64,000 bases of DNA from Ralstonia mannitolilytica. Lineage in GTDB: Bacteria > Pseudomonadota > Gammaproteobacteria > Burkholderiales > Burkholderiaceae. The notes under the pieces were generated by a model. It worked only from the letters and a program-made list of their open reading frames with translations, did not search any database and was not told the DNA's origin. Shown here in pieces: positions 51,361 through 60,238 of the stretch. How positions within the stretch are numbered: position 1 is the stretch's first letter; the number at the start of each line of letters is the position of its first letter. The stretch spans positions 124,001-188,000 of the forward strand of contig NZ_CAJPVG010000006.1 of NCBI RefSeq assembly GCF_905397375.1. Reading direction: 5' to 3'. A program made the translations under genes and the position numbers.

Positions 51361-51926
51361 CCGCACGCCAAGTCGGTCTGCTGCTGGCCGCTGCGCTTGC
51401 ATTCAGTGGCACCGGCCTCGCCCAGGCCCGCAGCACACCACCGGTTCTGCCGGCCAAAGGTACGGTGCAGGCCGCCTTCACGCCCGATGACGATATCGAG
51501 AGCCTGCTCGCGGACGCCATCGACCAGGCGCGCGAGCAGGTGCTGGTGCAGGCCTACCTGCTGTCAAACAAGGCGATCGTGCGCGCGCTGCTGGCGGCGC
51601 ATCAGCGCGGCGTCGATGTGCGGGTGCTGGCCGACCGCGAACAGATGATGCGCGCCAACGGCAGCCGCGTGCCGGAAATCGCCAATGCCGGCATTCCCGT
51701 GTGGCTGGAAGTGCGCTACAAGAACGCGCACAACAAGGTCATCGTGATCGACCCGCGCGGCGCCCGCCCGGTGCTCGTGACGGGCAGCTTCAACTTCACG
51801 CAGACGGCGCAGCGCGGCAATGCCGAGAACGTCCTGATCGTGCGCGGCGACGCCGATCTCGCCCAGCGCTATGCCGCCAACTGGCAGAAGCACGCGGGCG
51901 ACGCCCTGCCTTATCGAACGCAATAA
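51357..51926 (+). CDS. Exported phospholipase D-like protein, single HKD motif
   Basis: A 189-residue protein with a signal peptide (LLLAAALAFSGTGLAQA). It has one HKD motif H-N-K-V-I-V-I-D, then VTGSFNFTQTAQRGNAENVLIV, as in the Nuc-type endonucleases and small phospholipase D-like proteins that act as dimers, each giving one HKD half-site. It would cleave phosphodiesters in the periplasm, probably nucleic acid or phospholipid. Its ATG overlaps the RNA methyltransferase stop, which places a secreted hydrolase in a cytoplasmic house-keeping operon. Confidence 0.92.
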   Translation: MTARQVGLLLAAALAFSGTGLAQARSTPPVLPAKGTVQAAFTPDDDIESLLADAIDQAREQVLVQAYLLSNKAIVRALLAAHQRGVDVRVLADREQMMRANGSRVPEIANAGIPVWLEVRYKNAHNKVIVIDPRGARPVLVTGSFNFTQTAQRGNAENVLIVRGDADLAQRYAANWQKHAGDALPYRTQ

Positions 51927-51938
51927 CGTGTCGGCCGA

Positions 51939-53276
51939 ATGAACGGATTGCCACAGAACCTGAGCCACCTCGCGCTGGGCCACATGATCGACGACATTGT
52001 CGCCGACCTGGGCGGCCCGCGCTTTATCTGGCAGCTGGGCGTGCTCGTGCTGCTGCTCGGCGCGGCCTGGCTCATGGCCCGCTCGATCGCGCGGCGCCTG
52101 CATGCGCGCCACGTGAACGAGACCTTCGCGCTGCGCTTTGCGTGGTCGAGCCTGGAGCGGGCGATGTTCCCGCTGATCGGCTGGCTGCTGGTGCTCGGGG
52201 CCCGTTACGCGCTGGTCGGCACCATGCCGATCAGCGTATTCCGGCTCGCGGCGGTGCCGCTCTTCGGGCTGGCGGTGCTCTACCTGGGCTTCTATGTGCT
52301 GCGCCGCGTGTTGTCGGCCAACGGCGAGCTGCACGGCATGCTCGTGCTGGCCGAGCGCGTGCTCACAACGCTCATGTGGATCGGCATGGTGCTCTACGTG
52401 CTCGGTGTGCTGGGCGACGTGGTCGATTACCTCGAGGGCATCCGCTTTGCGCTGGGCGGCAAGCAGAAGGTCAGCCTCGCCGCCTTGCTCATGGGCGTCG
52501 TGTGGATTCTCGTCACGGTGCTCGTGGCGATGTGGTTCGGCTCCTGGCTTGACAGCCGCATCACCCGCGCCACGGCGCTCGACGCCAACCTCAAGGTGGT
52601 GCTGTCGCGCGTGACCAAGGCGATGTTGCTCCTGGTGTCGCTGCTGCTGAGCCTGTCGCTGGTCGGCATCGACCTGACGGTGCTGTCGGTGTTTGGCGGC
52701 GCGCTGGGTGTGGGGCTGGGCCTGGGCCTGCAGAAGATCGCGAGCAACTATGTGTCGGGCTTCATCATCCTGCTCGAGCGCTCGCTCAAGCTGGGCGACC
52801 AGATCACGGTCAGCAGCTACACCGGCATCGTCACGCAGATCCGCACGCGCTACACCGTCGTGCGCAACGGCGACGGCGACACACTCGTGCCGAATGAGTT
52901 GATGGTCGCGCAGGCCGTGCAGAACCATAACGAGCGCGGCACCGTCCGTGTGGCGGTGCGGGTGCAGGCCTCGTATGCGGCAGACCCCGAGACCGTGCTG
53001 GCCTTGCTGGTCCAGTGCGCCGAGGGCATTCCTCGCGTACTCGCAGATCCGGCGCCCGCCGCGTTCCTCGCGCTGTTCGGCGACAGCGGCATCGAGTACG
53101 AACTGGGCGTGTGGATCAACGATCCGCACAACGGCAAGCTCGGTGTGCAGTCCGATCTGAATCGGGCGATCTATCGGCGCTTCAAGGAGGCGGGGATCGA
53201 CATTCCATACCCGCAGCGGGAAGTGCGCGTGCTGGGGCCCGTGGCTGGGGATAGCTTATCGGCGGGTGATGCATGA
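51939..53276 (+). CDS. MscS-family mechanosensitive ion channel
   Basis: A 445-residue membrane protein. Five to six helices are predicted over residues about 20-270. The pore-lining TM3 equivalent is SVFGGALGVGLGLGLQKIASNYVSGFIIL, with the Gly/Ala pattern of MscS, followed by the beta domain LLERSLKLGDQITVSSYTGIVTQIRTRYTVVRNGDGDTLVPNEL and a C-terminal alpha/beta region. It would open on membrane tension and release solutes in osmotic downshock. Extra N-terminal helices make it longer than E. coli MscS (286 residues). It follows the PLD gene after 12 bp, probably in the same transcript. Confidence 0.94.
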   Translation: MNGLPQNLSHLALGHMIDDIVADLGGPRFIWQLGVLVLLLGAAWLMARSIARRLHARHVNETFALRFAWSSLERAMFPLIGWLLVLGARYALVGTMPISVFRLAAVPLFGLAVLYLGFYVLRRVLSANGELHGMLVLAERVLTTLMWIGMVLYVLGVLGDVVDYLEGIRFALGGKQKVSLAALLMGVVWILVTVLVAMWFGSWLDSRITRATALDANLKVVLSRVTKAMLLLVSLLLSLSLVGIDLTVLSVFGGALGVGLGLGLQKIASNYVSGFIILLERSLKLGDQITVSSYTGIVTQIRTRYTVVRNGDGDTLVPNELMVAQAVQNHNERGTVRVAVRVQASYAADPETVLALLVQCAEGIPRVLADPAPAAFLALFGDSGIEYELGVWINDPHNGKLGVQSDLNRAIYRRFKEAGIDIPYPQREVRVLGPVAGDSLSAGDA

Positions 53277-53661
53277 GGCGCCTGGGTGCCCGGCTTTAAC
53301 ACATCCCGGTGCGGAACGGTGCGCCCTTGCTCAGGGTCAAACTCACGGTTTTCCCCCATGGAGTAGAGGGGGTCTTCGGTTAAAATGCCGGATGTTCCCC
53401 CGAAGGATCAGGCGGCCGTCGCAATGGCCTGAAGCTTGCGACGCATTGCCGCGAAAGCCTTGCATTGCGCAGGGGCGGAGGTCATATGACCGGCAGCCGG
53501 AGAGTTCGCCGATGTGACGCGCAAGCCGGGTGCCAACACCCGAATCTCCGCCAACACGACCCCACTGTCGCCACCGTGCGACAGCGGATGGCCTGACGAG
53601 GCAGCAATGGCGCTATCGACCCAGGCTGCTTCAATCACCCGAGTTGACCACGGAGAACACT
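53277..53661 (+). other. Long leader region before the desaturase gene
   Basis: A gap of 385 bp. TAAAAT at 53381-53386 (in GGTTAAAATGCCGG) is a plausible -10 box and would leave a 5' leader of about 270 bases. A 76-residue antisense frame at 53408-53638 and plus-strand frames exist but have no clear coding character. I see no terminator in the region. Confidence 0.4.
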
Positions 53662-54852
53662 TTGATCGACTCTCTTCTGAATTTCCTTGCCAACGGCACC
53701 CTGGACTGGGCCTGGTGGCAAATCCTGATTTTTACGCTGGTGGTGACGCACATCACCATCGCGAGCGTGACGATTTTCCTGCACCGCTGCCAGGCGCACC
53801 GGGCGCTGGACGTGCATCCCATCGCTGGACATTTCTTCCGGTTCTGGCTCTGGCTGACCACCGGCATGGTCACCAAGGAGTGGACGGCCATTCACCGCAA
53901 GCACCACGCCAAGTGCGAAACCGAAGACGATCCGCACAGCCCGCAAACGCGAGGCATCCGCAAGGTGCTGCTCGAGGGCGCCGAACTCTACCGGGCCGAG
54001 GCCAAGAACAAGGAAACGATCCAGAAGTTCGGCCACGGCACGCCCGACGACTGGATCGAGCGCAACGTGTATTCGAAGTTCACGTGGCAGGGTGTCGGCC
54101 TGATGCTGATCCTCGACGTCGTGATGTTCGGCGCGATCGGCCTGACGGTGTGGGCCGTGCAGATGCTGTGGATTCCCATCCACGCTGCCGGCATCATCAA
54201 CGGCCTGGGCCACTACTGGGGCTATCGCAACTTCGAGTGCGAAGACGCTTCGACCAACGTGTCGCCGTGGGGCATCATCATCGGCGGCGAAGAACTGCAC
54301 AACAACCACCATACGTACGCCACGTCGGCCAAGTTCTCGGTCAAGTGGTACGAGTTCGACATCGGCTGGGGCTACATCCGTGCGCTGGAAATGGTTGGGT
54401 TGGCCAAGGTCAAGAAGGTGGCGCCCAAGGCACGTTTTGGCGACGTCAAACCGGTCGACCAGAACACGCTGGAAGCCATCATCGCCAACCGTTATGACGT
54501 GATGGCGCGCTACGCCAAGACCGTCAAGGCGGCCTATCGCCAGGAGCTGGCCAAGCTCAAGGCGTCGCGCGATGTCGAATACCGTGCGCTGAAGCCGGCC
54601 CGCAAGTGGTTCCACCGCGACGAGACCAAGCTCGGCCCGCCGCAACGCGAGCAGCTTTCGCAGATCGTCTCGGACCATTCGTCGCTGCACACGTTCGTGG
54701 AGATGCGCCGCGAACTGGGCGCGCTGTGGAGCCGTTCGAACGCTACGCGCGAGCAGCTGCTGCATCAACTGCAGGACTGGTGCAAGCGCGCCGAGGAAAG
54801 CGGCATCCACGCGCTCCAGGAATTCGCTGTGCGCCTGCGCCGCTACGCCTGA
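53662..54852 (+). CDS. Membrane fatty acid (acyl-CoA/acyl-lipid) desaturase
   Basis: A 396-residue di-iron desaturase. The three His boxes are HRCQAH (41-46), HRKHH (78-82) and HNNHH near residue 213, in the order and spacing of acyl-CoA delta-9 desaturases; four membrane helices flank them (ILIFTLVVTHITIASVTIFL and others). The C-terminal ~150 residues are an extra soluble, coiled-coil-like part (VKAAYRQELAKLKASRDV) not found in the shortest members. It would introduce double bases into fatty acids to adjust membrane fluidity. Start TTG 53662 has GGAG seven bases upstream; no ATG fits the N-terminus. Confidence 0.92.
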   Translation: MIDSLLNFLANGTLDWAWWQILIFTLVVTHITIASVTIFLHRCQAHRALDVHPIAGHFFRFWLWLTTGMVTKEWTAIHRKHHAKCETEDDPHSPQTRGIRKVLLEGAELYRAEAKNKETIQKFGHGTPDDWIERNVYSKFTWQGVGLMLILDVVMFGAIGLTVWAVQMLWIPIHAAGIINGLGHYWGYRNFECEDASTNVSPWGIIIGGEELHNNHHTYATSAKFSVKWYEFDIGWGYIRALEMVGLAKVKKVAPKARFGDVKPVDQNTLEAIIANRYDVMARYAKTVKAAYRQELAKLKASRDVEYRALKPARKWFHRDETKLGPPQREQLSQIVSDHSSLHTFVEMRRELGALWSRSNATREQLLHQLQDWCKRAEESGIHALQEFAVRLRRYA

Positions 54853-54870
54853 CTTTTCTGTTTCATAGGT

Positions 54871-54902
54871 GAAGCCCCGCTCCGCAGCGGGGCTTTTCTT
54901 TT
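54871..54902 (+). terminator. Terminator after the desaturase gene
   Basis: AAGCCCCGCT-CCGC-AGCGGGGCTT followed by TTCTTTT, 19 bp past the stop codon. The stem is a perfect 10 bp. Confidence 0.94.
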
Positions 54903-55036
54903 GGGTAAACTGCCCCAATTCACATTCTTAAGCTGCGGCAAAGCATCGCGGCGCGAGTCCTCCTCACACGCCGTCCGTTTCATTGCCACGCCACCTTTCT
55001 GACGCCTTAACGGCAGGAACGGACGCGGAGACCACC

Positions 55037-56185
55037 ATGGAAACCCACATCAAGACGGTTGAATTCGAGCGCCCGGACATGCTGGCCGAGACGCAATCCG
55101 GCGCGAGCTGTGTCGCCCACGCATGGGCGAAAGTGCCGCCGGCGCTGTCGCGCGAGGAGCGCGATGGGCTGAAGGCCCGCATCAAGCGGCTGCTCAAGGA
55201 GCGCGAGGCGGTACTCGTCGCGCATTACTACGTCGACGCCGACCTGCAGGACCTCGCCGAAGAGACCGGCGGCTGCGTGTCCGACTCGTTGGAGATGGCG
55301 CGTTTCGGCCGCGACCATTCCGCCAAGACGCTGGTGGTCGCAGGCGTGCGCTTCATGGGCGAGACGGCCAAGATACTGAGCCCCGAGAAGACCGTGCTGA
55401 TGCCCGACCTGGACGCCACGTGTTCACTGGACCTGGGCTGTCCGCCGGACGAATTTGCCGCATTCTGCGACGCGCATCCGGATCGCACCGTCGTCGTCTA
55501 TGCGAATACCAGCGCGGCCGTGAAGGCGCGAGCCGACTGGATGGTCACTTCGTCCATCGGGCTGAAGATCGTGCAGCATCTGCACGCGCAGGGCAACAAG
55601 ATCCTGTGGGCCCCGGACCGGCATCTCGGCAGCTACATCCAGAAGCAGACCGGCGCCGACATGCTGATGTGGCAGGGCTCGTGCCTCGTCCACGACGAGT
55701 TCAAGGGCGTGGAACTGGACCTGCTGCGTGCCGAACACCCGAACGCGAAGATCCTCGTGCACCCGGAATCGCCCGAATCCGTGGTGGCGCAGGCCGATGT
55801 GGTGGGCTCGACGTCGCAATTGATTGCGGCTGCGCAGTCGCTGTCGGCCAACGAGTTCATCGTCGCGACGGACAACGGCATCCTGCACAAGATGCGCATG
55901 GCCGCGCCCGGCAAGCGCTTCATCGAAGCGCCGACCGCCGGCAATGCCGCCACCTGCAAGAGCTGCGCGCACTGCCCGTGGATGGCGATGAACGCGCTCA
56001 CGAACCTGGCCGAGGTGCTGGAGACCGGCCGCAACGAAATCCACGTCGACCCGGCGACAGCCCGGCAGGCCGTGGTCTGCATCGACCGCATGCTCGACTT
56101 TGCCGCACGCGAGAAAGCCGCCGTCCGGCCGCACGGCGATCTGGCGGCCAATGCACAACTCTTCCAAGGAATTGGCCCGGCATGA
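55037..56185 (+). CDS. nadA: Quinolinate synthase
   Basis: A 382-residue iron-sulfur enzyme that condenses iminoaspartate with dihydroxyacetone phosphate to quinolinate. It has three related domains. The [4Fe-4S] ligands are likely the Cys in DATCSLDLGCP, in QGSCLVHDEF and in CKSCAHCPWM. The phosphate- and substrate-binding blocks VLVAHYYVDADLQDLAEE, KTLVVAGVRFMGETAKIL and ILWAPDRHLGSYI are conserved. Start ATG 55037 has GCGGAGA upstream. Its TGA overlaps the nadC ATG (ATGA). A TAAACT box at 54905-54910 may be part of its promoter. Confidence 0.97.
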   Translation: METHIKTVEFERPDMLAETQSGASCVAHAWAKVPPALSREERDGLKARIKRLLKEREAVLVAHYYVDADLQDLAEETGGCVSDSLEMARFGRDHSAKTLVVAGVRFMGETAKILSPEKTVLMPDLDATCSLDLGCPPDEFAAFCDAHPDRTVVVYANTSAAVKARADWMVTSSIGLKIVQHLHAQGNKILWAPDRHLGSYIQKQTGADMLMWQGSCLVHDEFKGVELDLLRAEHPNAKILVHPESPESVVAQADVVGSTSQLIAAAQSLSANEFIVATDNGILHKMRMAAPGKRFIEAPTAGNAATCKSCAHCPWMAMNALTNLAEVLETGRNEIHVDPATARQAVVCIDRMLDFAAREKAAVRPHGDLAANAQLFQGIGPA

Positions 56186-57069
56186 CGGCGACCCAGATGA
56201 ACGGCAGCACCGCGCAGGCGATTTTCGACAGCTTCGGCGCGGCACTGCGCGAGGCGCTGGCTGCCAACGTGGCTGCAGCGATTGCGGAGGATGTCGGCAC
56301 GGGCGACCGCACGGGCTTGCTCGTCCCCGCAGACAGGCATGCGCGCGCGCGCGTGATTGTGCGCGAGTACGCCGTGCTGTGCGGCACGCCCTGGTTCGAC
56401 GCGTGCATGCACGCCGTCGACCCGGCGCTGCGTGTGACATGGCGCCAGCACGAAGGCGATGGCATGGCGCCCGATTCCGTGGTGTGCGAAATCGAAGGCC
56501 CTGCGCGTTCGTTGCTGACGGCGGAGCGTCCGTCGCTGAATTTCCTGCAACTGCTTTCCGGTGTGGCGACCGCAACGTCGCGCTACGCACAAGCCATTGC
56601 CGGTACGCGTGCGCGCGTGCTGGACACGCGCAAGACATTGCCCGGCCTGCGGCTTGCGCAGAAGTATGCCGTGCGCATTGGCGGCGGCGAGAACCAGCGC
56701 CTCGCGCTGTACGACGGCATCCTCATCAAGGAAAACCACATCGCTGCAGCCGGTGGTGTGACGGCGGCCTTGCGTGCTGCCCAGGCGCTGAATGCCGGGG
56801 TATCGATCCAGGTGGAAGTGGAAACGCTCGCGCAGCTGGAAGAAGCGCTGGCAGCCGGCGCCACGTCCGTGCTGCTCGACAACTTCGATACGCCCGCGAT
56901 GCGGGAGGCGGTGCGCCTGACGGCGGGGCGGGCGCTGCTGGAAGTGTCCGGCGGCGTGAACATCGAGACGATCCGCGCGTTTGCCGAAACGGGCGTGGAC
57001 CGCATCTCCGTCGGTGCGCTCACGAAAGACGTGCGCGCCACCGACTATTCCCTGCGGATCGTCGAATAG
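56182..57069 (+). CDS. nadC: Nicotinate-nucleotide pyrophosphorylase (quinolinate phosphoribosyltransferase)
   Basis: A 295-residue enzyme that joins quinolinate to PRPP and gives nicotinate mononucleotide. Conserved blocks: AIAEDVGTGDRTGLLVP, SLLTAERPSLNFLQLLSGVAT, LDTRKTLPGLRLAQKYAVRIGGGENQR and the barrel strands SIQVEVETLAQL and EVSGGVNIETI, with the substrate-binding Arg, His and Lys residues in DTRKT and KENH. It is translationally coupled to nadA by ATGA with AAGGA upstream. Together with the convergent nadB, the window encodes the whole aspartate-to-NaMN route. Confidence 0.97.
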   Translation: MTATQMNGSTAQAIFDSFGAALREALAANVAAAIAEDVGTGDRTGLLVPADRHARARVIVREYAVLCGTPWFDACMHAVDPALRVTWRQHEGDGMAPDSVVCEIEGPARSLLTAERPSLNFLQLLSGVATATSRYAQAIAGTRARVLDTRKTLPGLRLAQKYAVRIGGGENQRLALYDGILIKENHIAAAGGVTAALRAAQALNAGVSIQVEVETLAQLEEALAAGATSVLLDNFDTPAMREAVRLTAGRALLEVSGGVNIETIRAFAETGVDRISVGALTKDVRATDYSLRIVE

Positions 57070-57072
57070 GCC

Positions 57073-58674
57073 TCAGCGTTTGCGCGCGATCTGCCGATGC
57101 GTCGGCTGCATGACCGTCGGCAGCGCCTTGGGCAGCGTCTCGGGATAGTCGCGCGAGAAATGCAGGCCACGGCTCTCGTGCCGTGACAGCGCGCTGTCGA
57201 CGATGAGCGAGGCCACTTCAACGAGGTTGCGCAGTTCCAGCAGGTCGTGACTCACGCGGAAGTTCGCGTAGTACTCGGTGATCTCTTCGCGCAGCAGTGC
57301 AATGCGATGCTGCGCGCGTTCCAGCCGCTTGTTCGTGCGGACGATGCCGACGTAGTTCCACATCATGCGGCGCAGTTCGTCCCAGTTGTGCGAGACGACG
57401 ACTTCCTCGTCGGCATCGGTCACGCGGCTTTCATCCCAAGCCGGAATCTGCACCGACGTCGGGTGCGATTGCGGCTGCGCAAGGATGTCTTCCGCCGCGC
57501 CGCGTCCGATGACCATGCATTCCAGCAGCGAATTGCTGGCCAGCCGGTTGGCCCCGTGCAGGCCGGTGTAGGCCGTCTCCCCCACGGCGTACAGGCCGGC
57601 GATGTCGGTGCGGCCGAGGTGATCCGTCACCACGCCGCCGCACGTGTAGTGCGCCGCCGGCACGACCGGGATCGGCTCTCGGGTGATGTCGATGCCCAGC
57701 TCCAGGCAGCGCGCCAGGATTGTCGGGAAATGCTCTTTGAGGAAGGCCGGGCTCTGGTGGCTGATATCGAGATAGACGCAGTCCAGGCCGCGCTTCTTCA
57801 TCTCGAAGTCGATTGCGCGGGCGACGATGTCGCGCGGGGCGAGTTCGGCGCGTTCGTCATGCGCGGGCATGAAGCGGGTGCCATCGGGCAAGATCAGCTT
57901 GCCGCCTTCGCCGCGCACCGCTTCCGTGATCAGGAAGGACTTGGCGAACGGATGGTACAGGCAGGTCGGGTGGAACTGGATGAACTCCATGTTGGCCACG
58001 CGGCAGCCCGCGCGCCATGCCATGGCAATGCCATCGCCGCTGGCCGTGTCCGGATTCGTCGTATACAGGTACACCTTGCCCGCGCCGCCCGTGGCCATCA
58101 CCGTGTGATTGGCGGTGAGCGTCTTGACGTGGCCCGAAGCCACATCCAGCACATACAGACCATGGCAGCGCATGCCAGGCAGGCCGAGCTTCGCATCGGT
58201 AATGAGGTCGATCGCGAAATGGTCTTCCAGCAGCGTGATGTTCGGGTGATTGCGCACCTTTTCCACCAGCGTCGTCACCACGGCATGGCCGGTCGCGTCG
58301 GCGGCGTGGATGATCCGGCGGTGGCGGTGGCCGCCTTCGCGCGTCAGGTGGAAGCCGAGCTCGGCCTGTTCGTCGCGCGTAAAGGGCACGCCGTGGCCGA
58401 TCAGCCATTCGATGGCCTCGCGTCCGTTTTCGACGATGTAGCGCGTGGCCGCCTCATCGCACAGGCCTGCGCCTGCGATGAGTGTGTCGTCGACGTGCTC
58501 GTCATGGCTGTCGCCGGAGTCGAGCACGGCGGCAATGCCGCCCTGTGCCCAATCGCTCGCGCCTTCCGGCAGGCTGCGTTTGCTGATGACGACCACGCGG
58601 CGGTGATCGGCGAGGTGCAGGGCGACGGTCAGGCCCGCCAGGCCACTGCCGACGACGGCAACATCGAAATTCAT
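57073..58674 (-). CDS. nadB: L-aspartate oxidase
   Basis: A 533-residue FAD enzyme that oxidises aspartate to iminoaspartate, the substrate of NadA. It has the N-terminal Rossmann motif VVGSGLAGLTVALHLAD, the conserved WAQGGIAAVL, HTR-type substrate segment EGGHRHRRIIHAADATG, and GGAGKVYLYTTNPDTASGDGIAMAWRAG. The later RGEGGKLILPDGTRFMP and HYTCGGVVTDHLGRTDIAGLYAVGETAYTGLHGANRLASNSLLE close the flavin and active site. It converges with nadC (3 bp between stops), unlike the common nadB-nadA order, but all three genes stay together. Confidence 0.97.
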   Translation of the reverse strand: MNFDVAVVGSGLAGLTVALHLADHRRVVVISKRSLPEGASDWAQGGIAAVLDSGDSHDEHVDDTLIAGAGLCDEAATRYIVENGREAIEWLIGHGVPFTRDEQAELGFHLTREGGHRHRRIIHAADATGHAVVTTLVEKVRNHPNITLLEDHFAIDLITDAKLGLPGMRCHGLYVLDVASGHVKTLTANHTVMATGGAGKVYLYTTNPDTASGDGIAMAWRAGCRVANMEFIQFHPTCLYHPFAKSFLITEAVRGEGGKLILPDGTRFMPAHDERAELAPRDIVARAIDFEMKKRGLDCVYLDISHQSPAFLKEHFPTILARCLELGIDITREPIPVVPAAHYTCGGVVTDHLGRTDIAGLYAVGETAYTGLHGANRLASNSLLECMVIGRGAAEDILAQPQSHPTSVQIPAWDESRVTDADEEVVVSHNWDELRRMMWNYVGIVRTNKRLERAQHRIALLREEITEYYANFRVSHDLLELRNLVEVASLIVDSALSRHESRGLHFSRDYPETLPKALPTVMQPTHRQIARKR

Positions 58675-58778
58675 GGAAGACGCGGGAGGCTGGGCAGACG
58701 CGGCTGGGCGTAGCGCAGTCGCGTGTCAATCGGAAAGAGAAGCAGTGTACACCGCGGTTTGACCGTGCGGCGCGCAAC

Positions 58779-58804
58779 AAAAAACCCGCCATGAGGCGGG
58801 TTTT
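58779..58804. terminator. Terminator after rpmB-rpmG
   Basis: AAAACCCGCC-ATGA-GGCGGGTTTT lies 59 bp past the rpmG stop, with A and T runs on both sides, so it can also act toward the nadB promoter side. Confidence 0.93.
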
Positions 58805-58862
58805 CGGTGCCGGTCCGCATGGTGCCGGACGGGCGGAAGCCAGATGCGCAATCCGTGGCGGA

Positions 58863-59033
58863 TTACTTGATCTTGGTTTCCTTGTAAGCGACGTGCTTGC
58901 GGGCGACGGGATCGAACTTCATGATCTCCATCTTTTCCGGCTTGGTGCGCTTGTTCTTGGTGGTCGTGTAGAAATGACCCGTACCTGCGGTCGATTCCAG
59001 CTTGATCTTGTCGCGTCCGCCTTTGCTGGCCAT
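58863..59033 (-). CDS. rpmG: 50S ribosomal protein L33
   Basis: A 56-residue protein read by direct translation of the minus strand. It begins MASKGGRDKIKLESTAGTGH and goes on with FYTTTKNKRTKPEKMEIMKF and VARKHVAYKETKIK, typical of L33. It has no CXXC zinc pairs, so it belongs to the C-minus type, which does not need zinc. AGGAG lies 8 bases before ATG 59033. It follows rpmB by 13 bp and is followed by a strong terminator. It is too short for common ORF cutoffs. Confidence 0.97.
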   Translation of the reverse strand: MASKGGRDKIKLESTAGTGHFYTTTKNKRTKPEKMEIMKFDPVARKHVAYKETKIK

Positions 59034-59046
59034 GTTTAACTCCTAA

Positions 59047-59280
59047 TTAGACTTCGCCGCGTGCGCGCAGGTCCACGAGCACTTCGTCGATGCCTTTTTT
59101 ATCGATCAGGCGCAGACCAGCGTTCGAGACGCGCAGGCTCACCCAGCGGTTTTCGGATTCGACCCAGAAGCGGCGATTCTGCAGGTTCGGCAGAAAACGG
59201 CGCTTGGTCTTGTTGTTTGCGTGGGAAACGTTATTGCCGACCATCGGCGCTTTCCCGGTCACTTGACAGACGCGTGCCAT
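59047..59280 (-). CDS. rpmB: 50S ribosomal protein L28
   Basis: A 77-residue basic protein: MARVCQVTGKAPMVGNNVSH and RRFLPNLQNRRFWVESENRW with the final RLIDKKGIDEVL. It has no CXXC pairs, matching the zinc-free L33 beside it. First gene of the rpmB-rpmG operon; a GGAG ribosome site precedes ATG 59280. Confidence 0.98.
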   Translation of the reverse strand: MARVCQVTGKAPMVGNNVSHANNKTKRRFLPNLQNRRFWVESENRWVSLRVSNAGLRLIDKKGIDEVLVDLRARGEV

Positions 59281-59464
59281 GGAGCACTCCTAACTTGATT
59301 CGTATGACTACAGTTTGCGACCGGGCGCGTAGGACTTGAGCCATGCGCAGCGCCACTGTAGAGGTGGGACACTTCAGCGAAACGCGGATTATACACACAA
59401 AACCACCGTGAAATCAACGCAATCCGTGGATTGCCGTTGCGTGCCGTGTGGTGCGGCGCCGGCG

Positions 59465-60139
59465 CTACATCTTCCCGTGCTCCAGAAAGCCGTAAACCGT
59501 GGTGCGGCCCACGATCATGTGGTCCAGCACGATGACGTCGAGCAGCGCCAGCGCCCTGCAGAGCTCGCGGGTGAGCGTGACGTCGGCTTCGCTCGGCTCG
59601 GCGTGGCCAGTGGGGTGGTTGTGGGCCAGGATGACGGCGGCGGCATTGTGATGCAGAGCGCGCTTGGCGATCTCGCGCGGGTACACGCGCGCTTCGGTGA
59701 GCGTGCCGCGAAACAGCTCCTCCCAGGCGATCAACCGGTGCCGCACGTCAAGGAACAGGCAGGCAAACACCTCGTGTGGGCGATGGCCGAGCGTCAGGCG
59801 CAGGAAGTCCTTCACGCTTTGCGGCGACTCGAAGGTGAGGCCGACGCTGATGTCTTCCTTCAATGCGCGCCGCGCGACCTCCAGCAGCGCGTGCAGCTGC
59901 GCGTACTTGGCCGGCCCCATGCCGTCGATCGAGGAGAACTCCTGTTGCGAGGCGTGGCAAAGGCGCCTCAGCGAGCCGAAATGCGCGAGAAGCTCGCGGG
60001 CCAGGTCGACCGCGCTTTTGCCCGGCATGCCAACGCGCAGGAAGATGGCCAGCAGTTCCGCATCGGACAGGGCGCCCGGGCCGTGGGCGAGCAGTTTTTC
60101 ACGTGGCCGCTCGTGGGCGGGCCAATCGACGATTGCCAT
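59465..60139 (-). CDS. radC: RadC family JAB/MPN-domain protein
   Basis: A 224-residue protein. The N-terminal helical part has ERPREKLLAHGPGALSDAELLAIFLRVG and a helix-hairpin-helix-like SSIDGMGPAKYAQL. The C-terminal JAMM-type domain has the metal motif HNHPTGHAEPSEAD preceded by FLDVRHRLIAWEELFRGTL. Despite its name, a role in DNA repair is not established. The position next to rpmB-rpmG is conserved in many proteobacteria. Start ATG 60139 gives the usual MAIVDWPAHERPREKL. It is divergent from the FKBP gene. Confidence 0.94.
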   Translation of the reverse strand: MAIVDWPAHERPREKLLAHGPGALSDAELLAIFLRVGMPGKSAVDLARELLAHFGSLRRLCHASQQEFSSIDGMGPAKYAQLHALLEVARRALKEDISVGLTFESPQSVKDFLRLTLGHRPHEVFACLFLDVRHRLIAWEELFRGTLTEARVYPREIAKRALHHNAAAVILAHNHPTGHAEPSEADVTLTRELCRALALLDVIVLDHMIVGRTTVYGFLEHGKM

Positions 60140-60238
60140 AGTTGAGATCGCGGTGGACCGCTGCGTGCGGCGCGCGCCACGCCAGCGGCCGGGAAAAGGG
60201 CTGGCGTACAATAACGGGTTACTTTTCGGTCAAGCAGG

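Noticed and set aside
53408..53638. A 76-residue minus-strand frame before the desaturase gene
   Set aside because: No ribosome site, no motif and no neighbour on that strand. It more likely lies antisense to the leader of the desaturase message.
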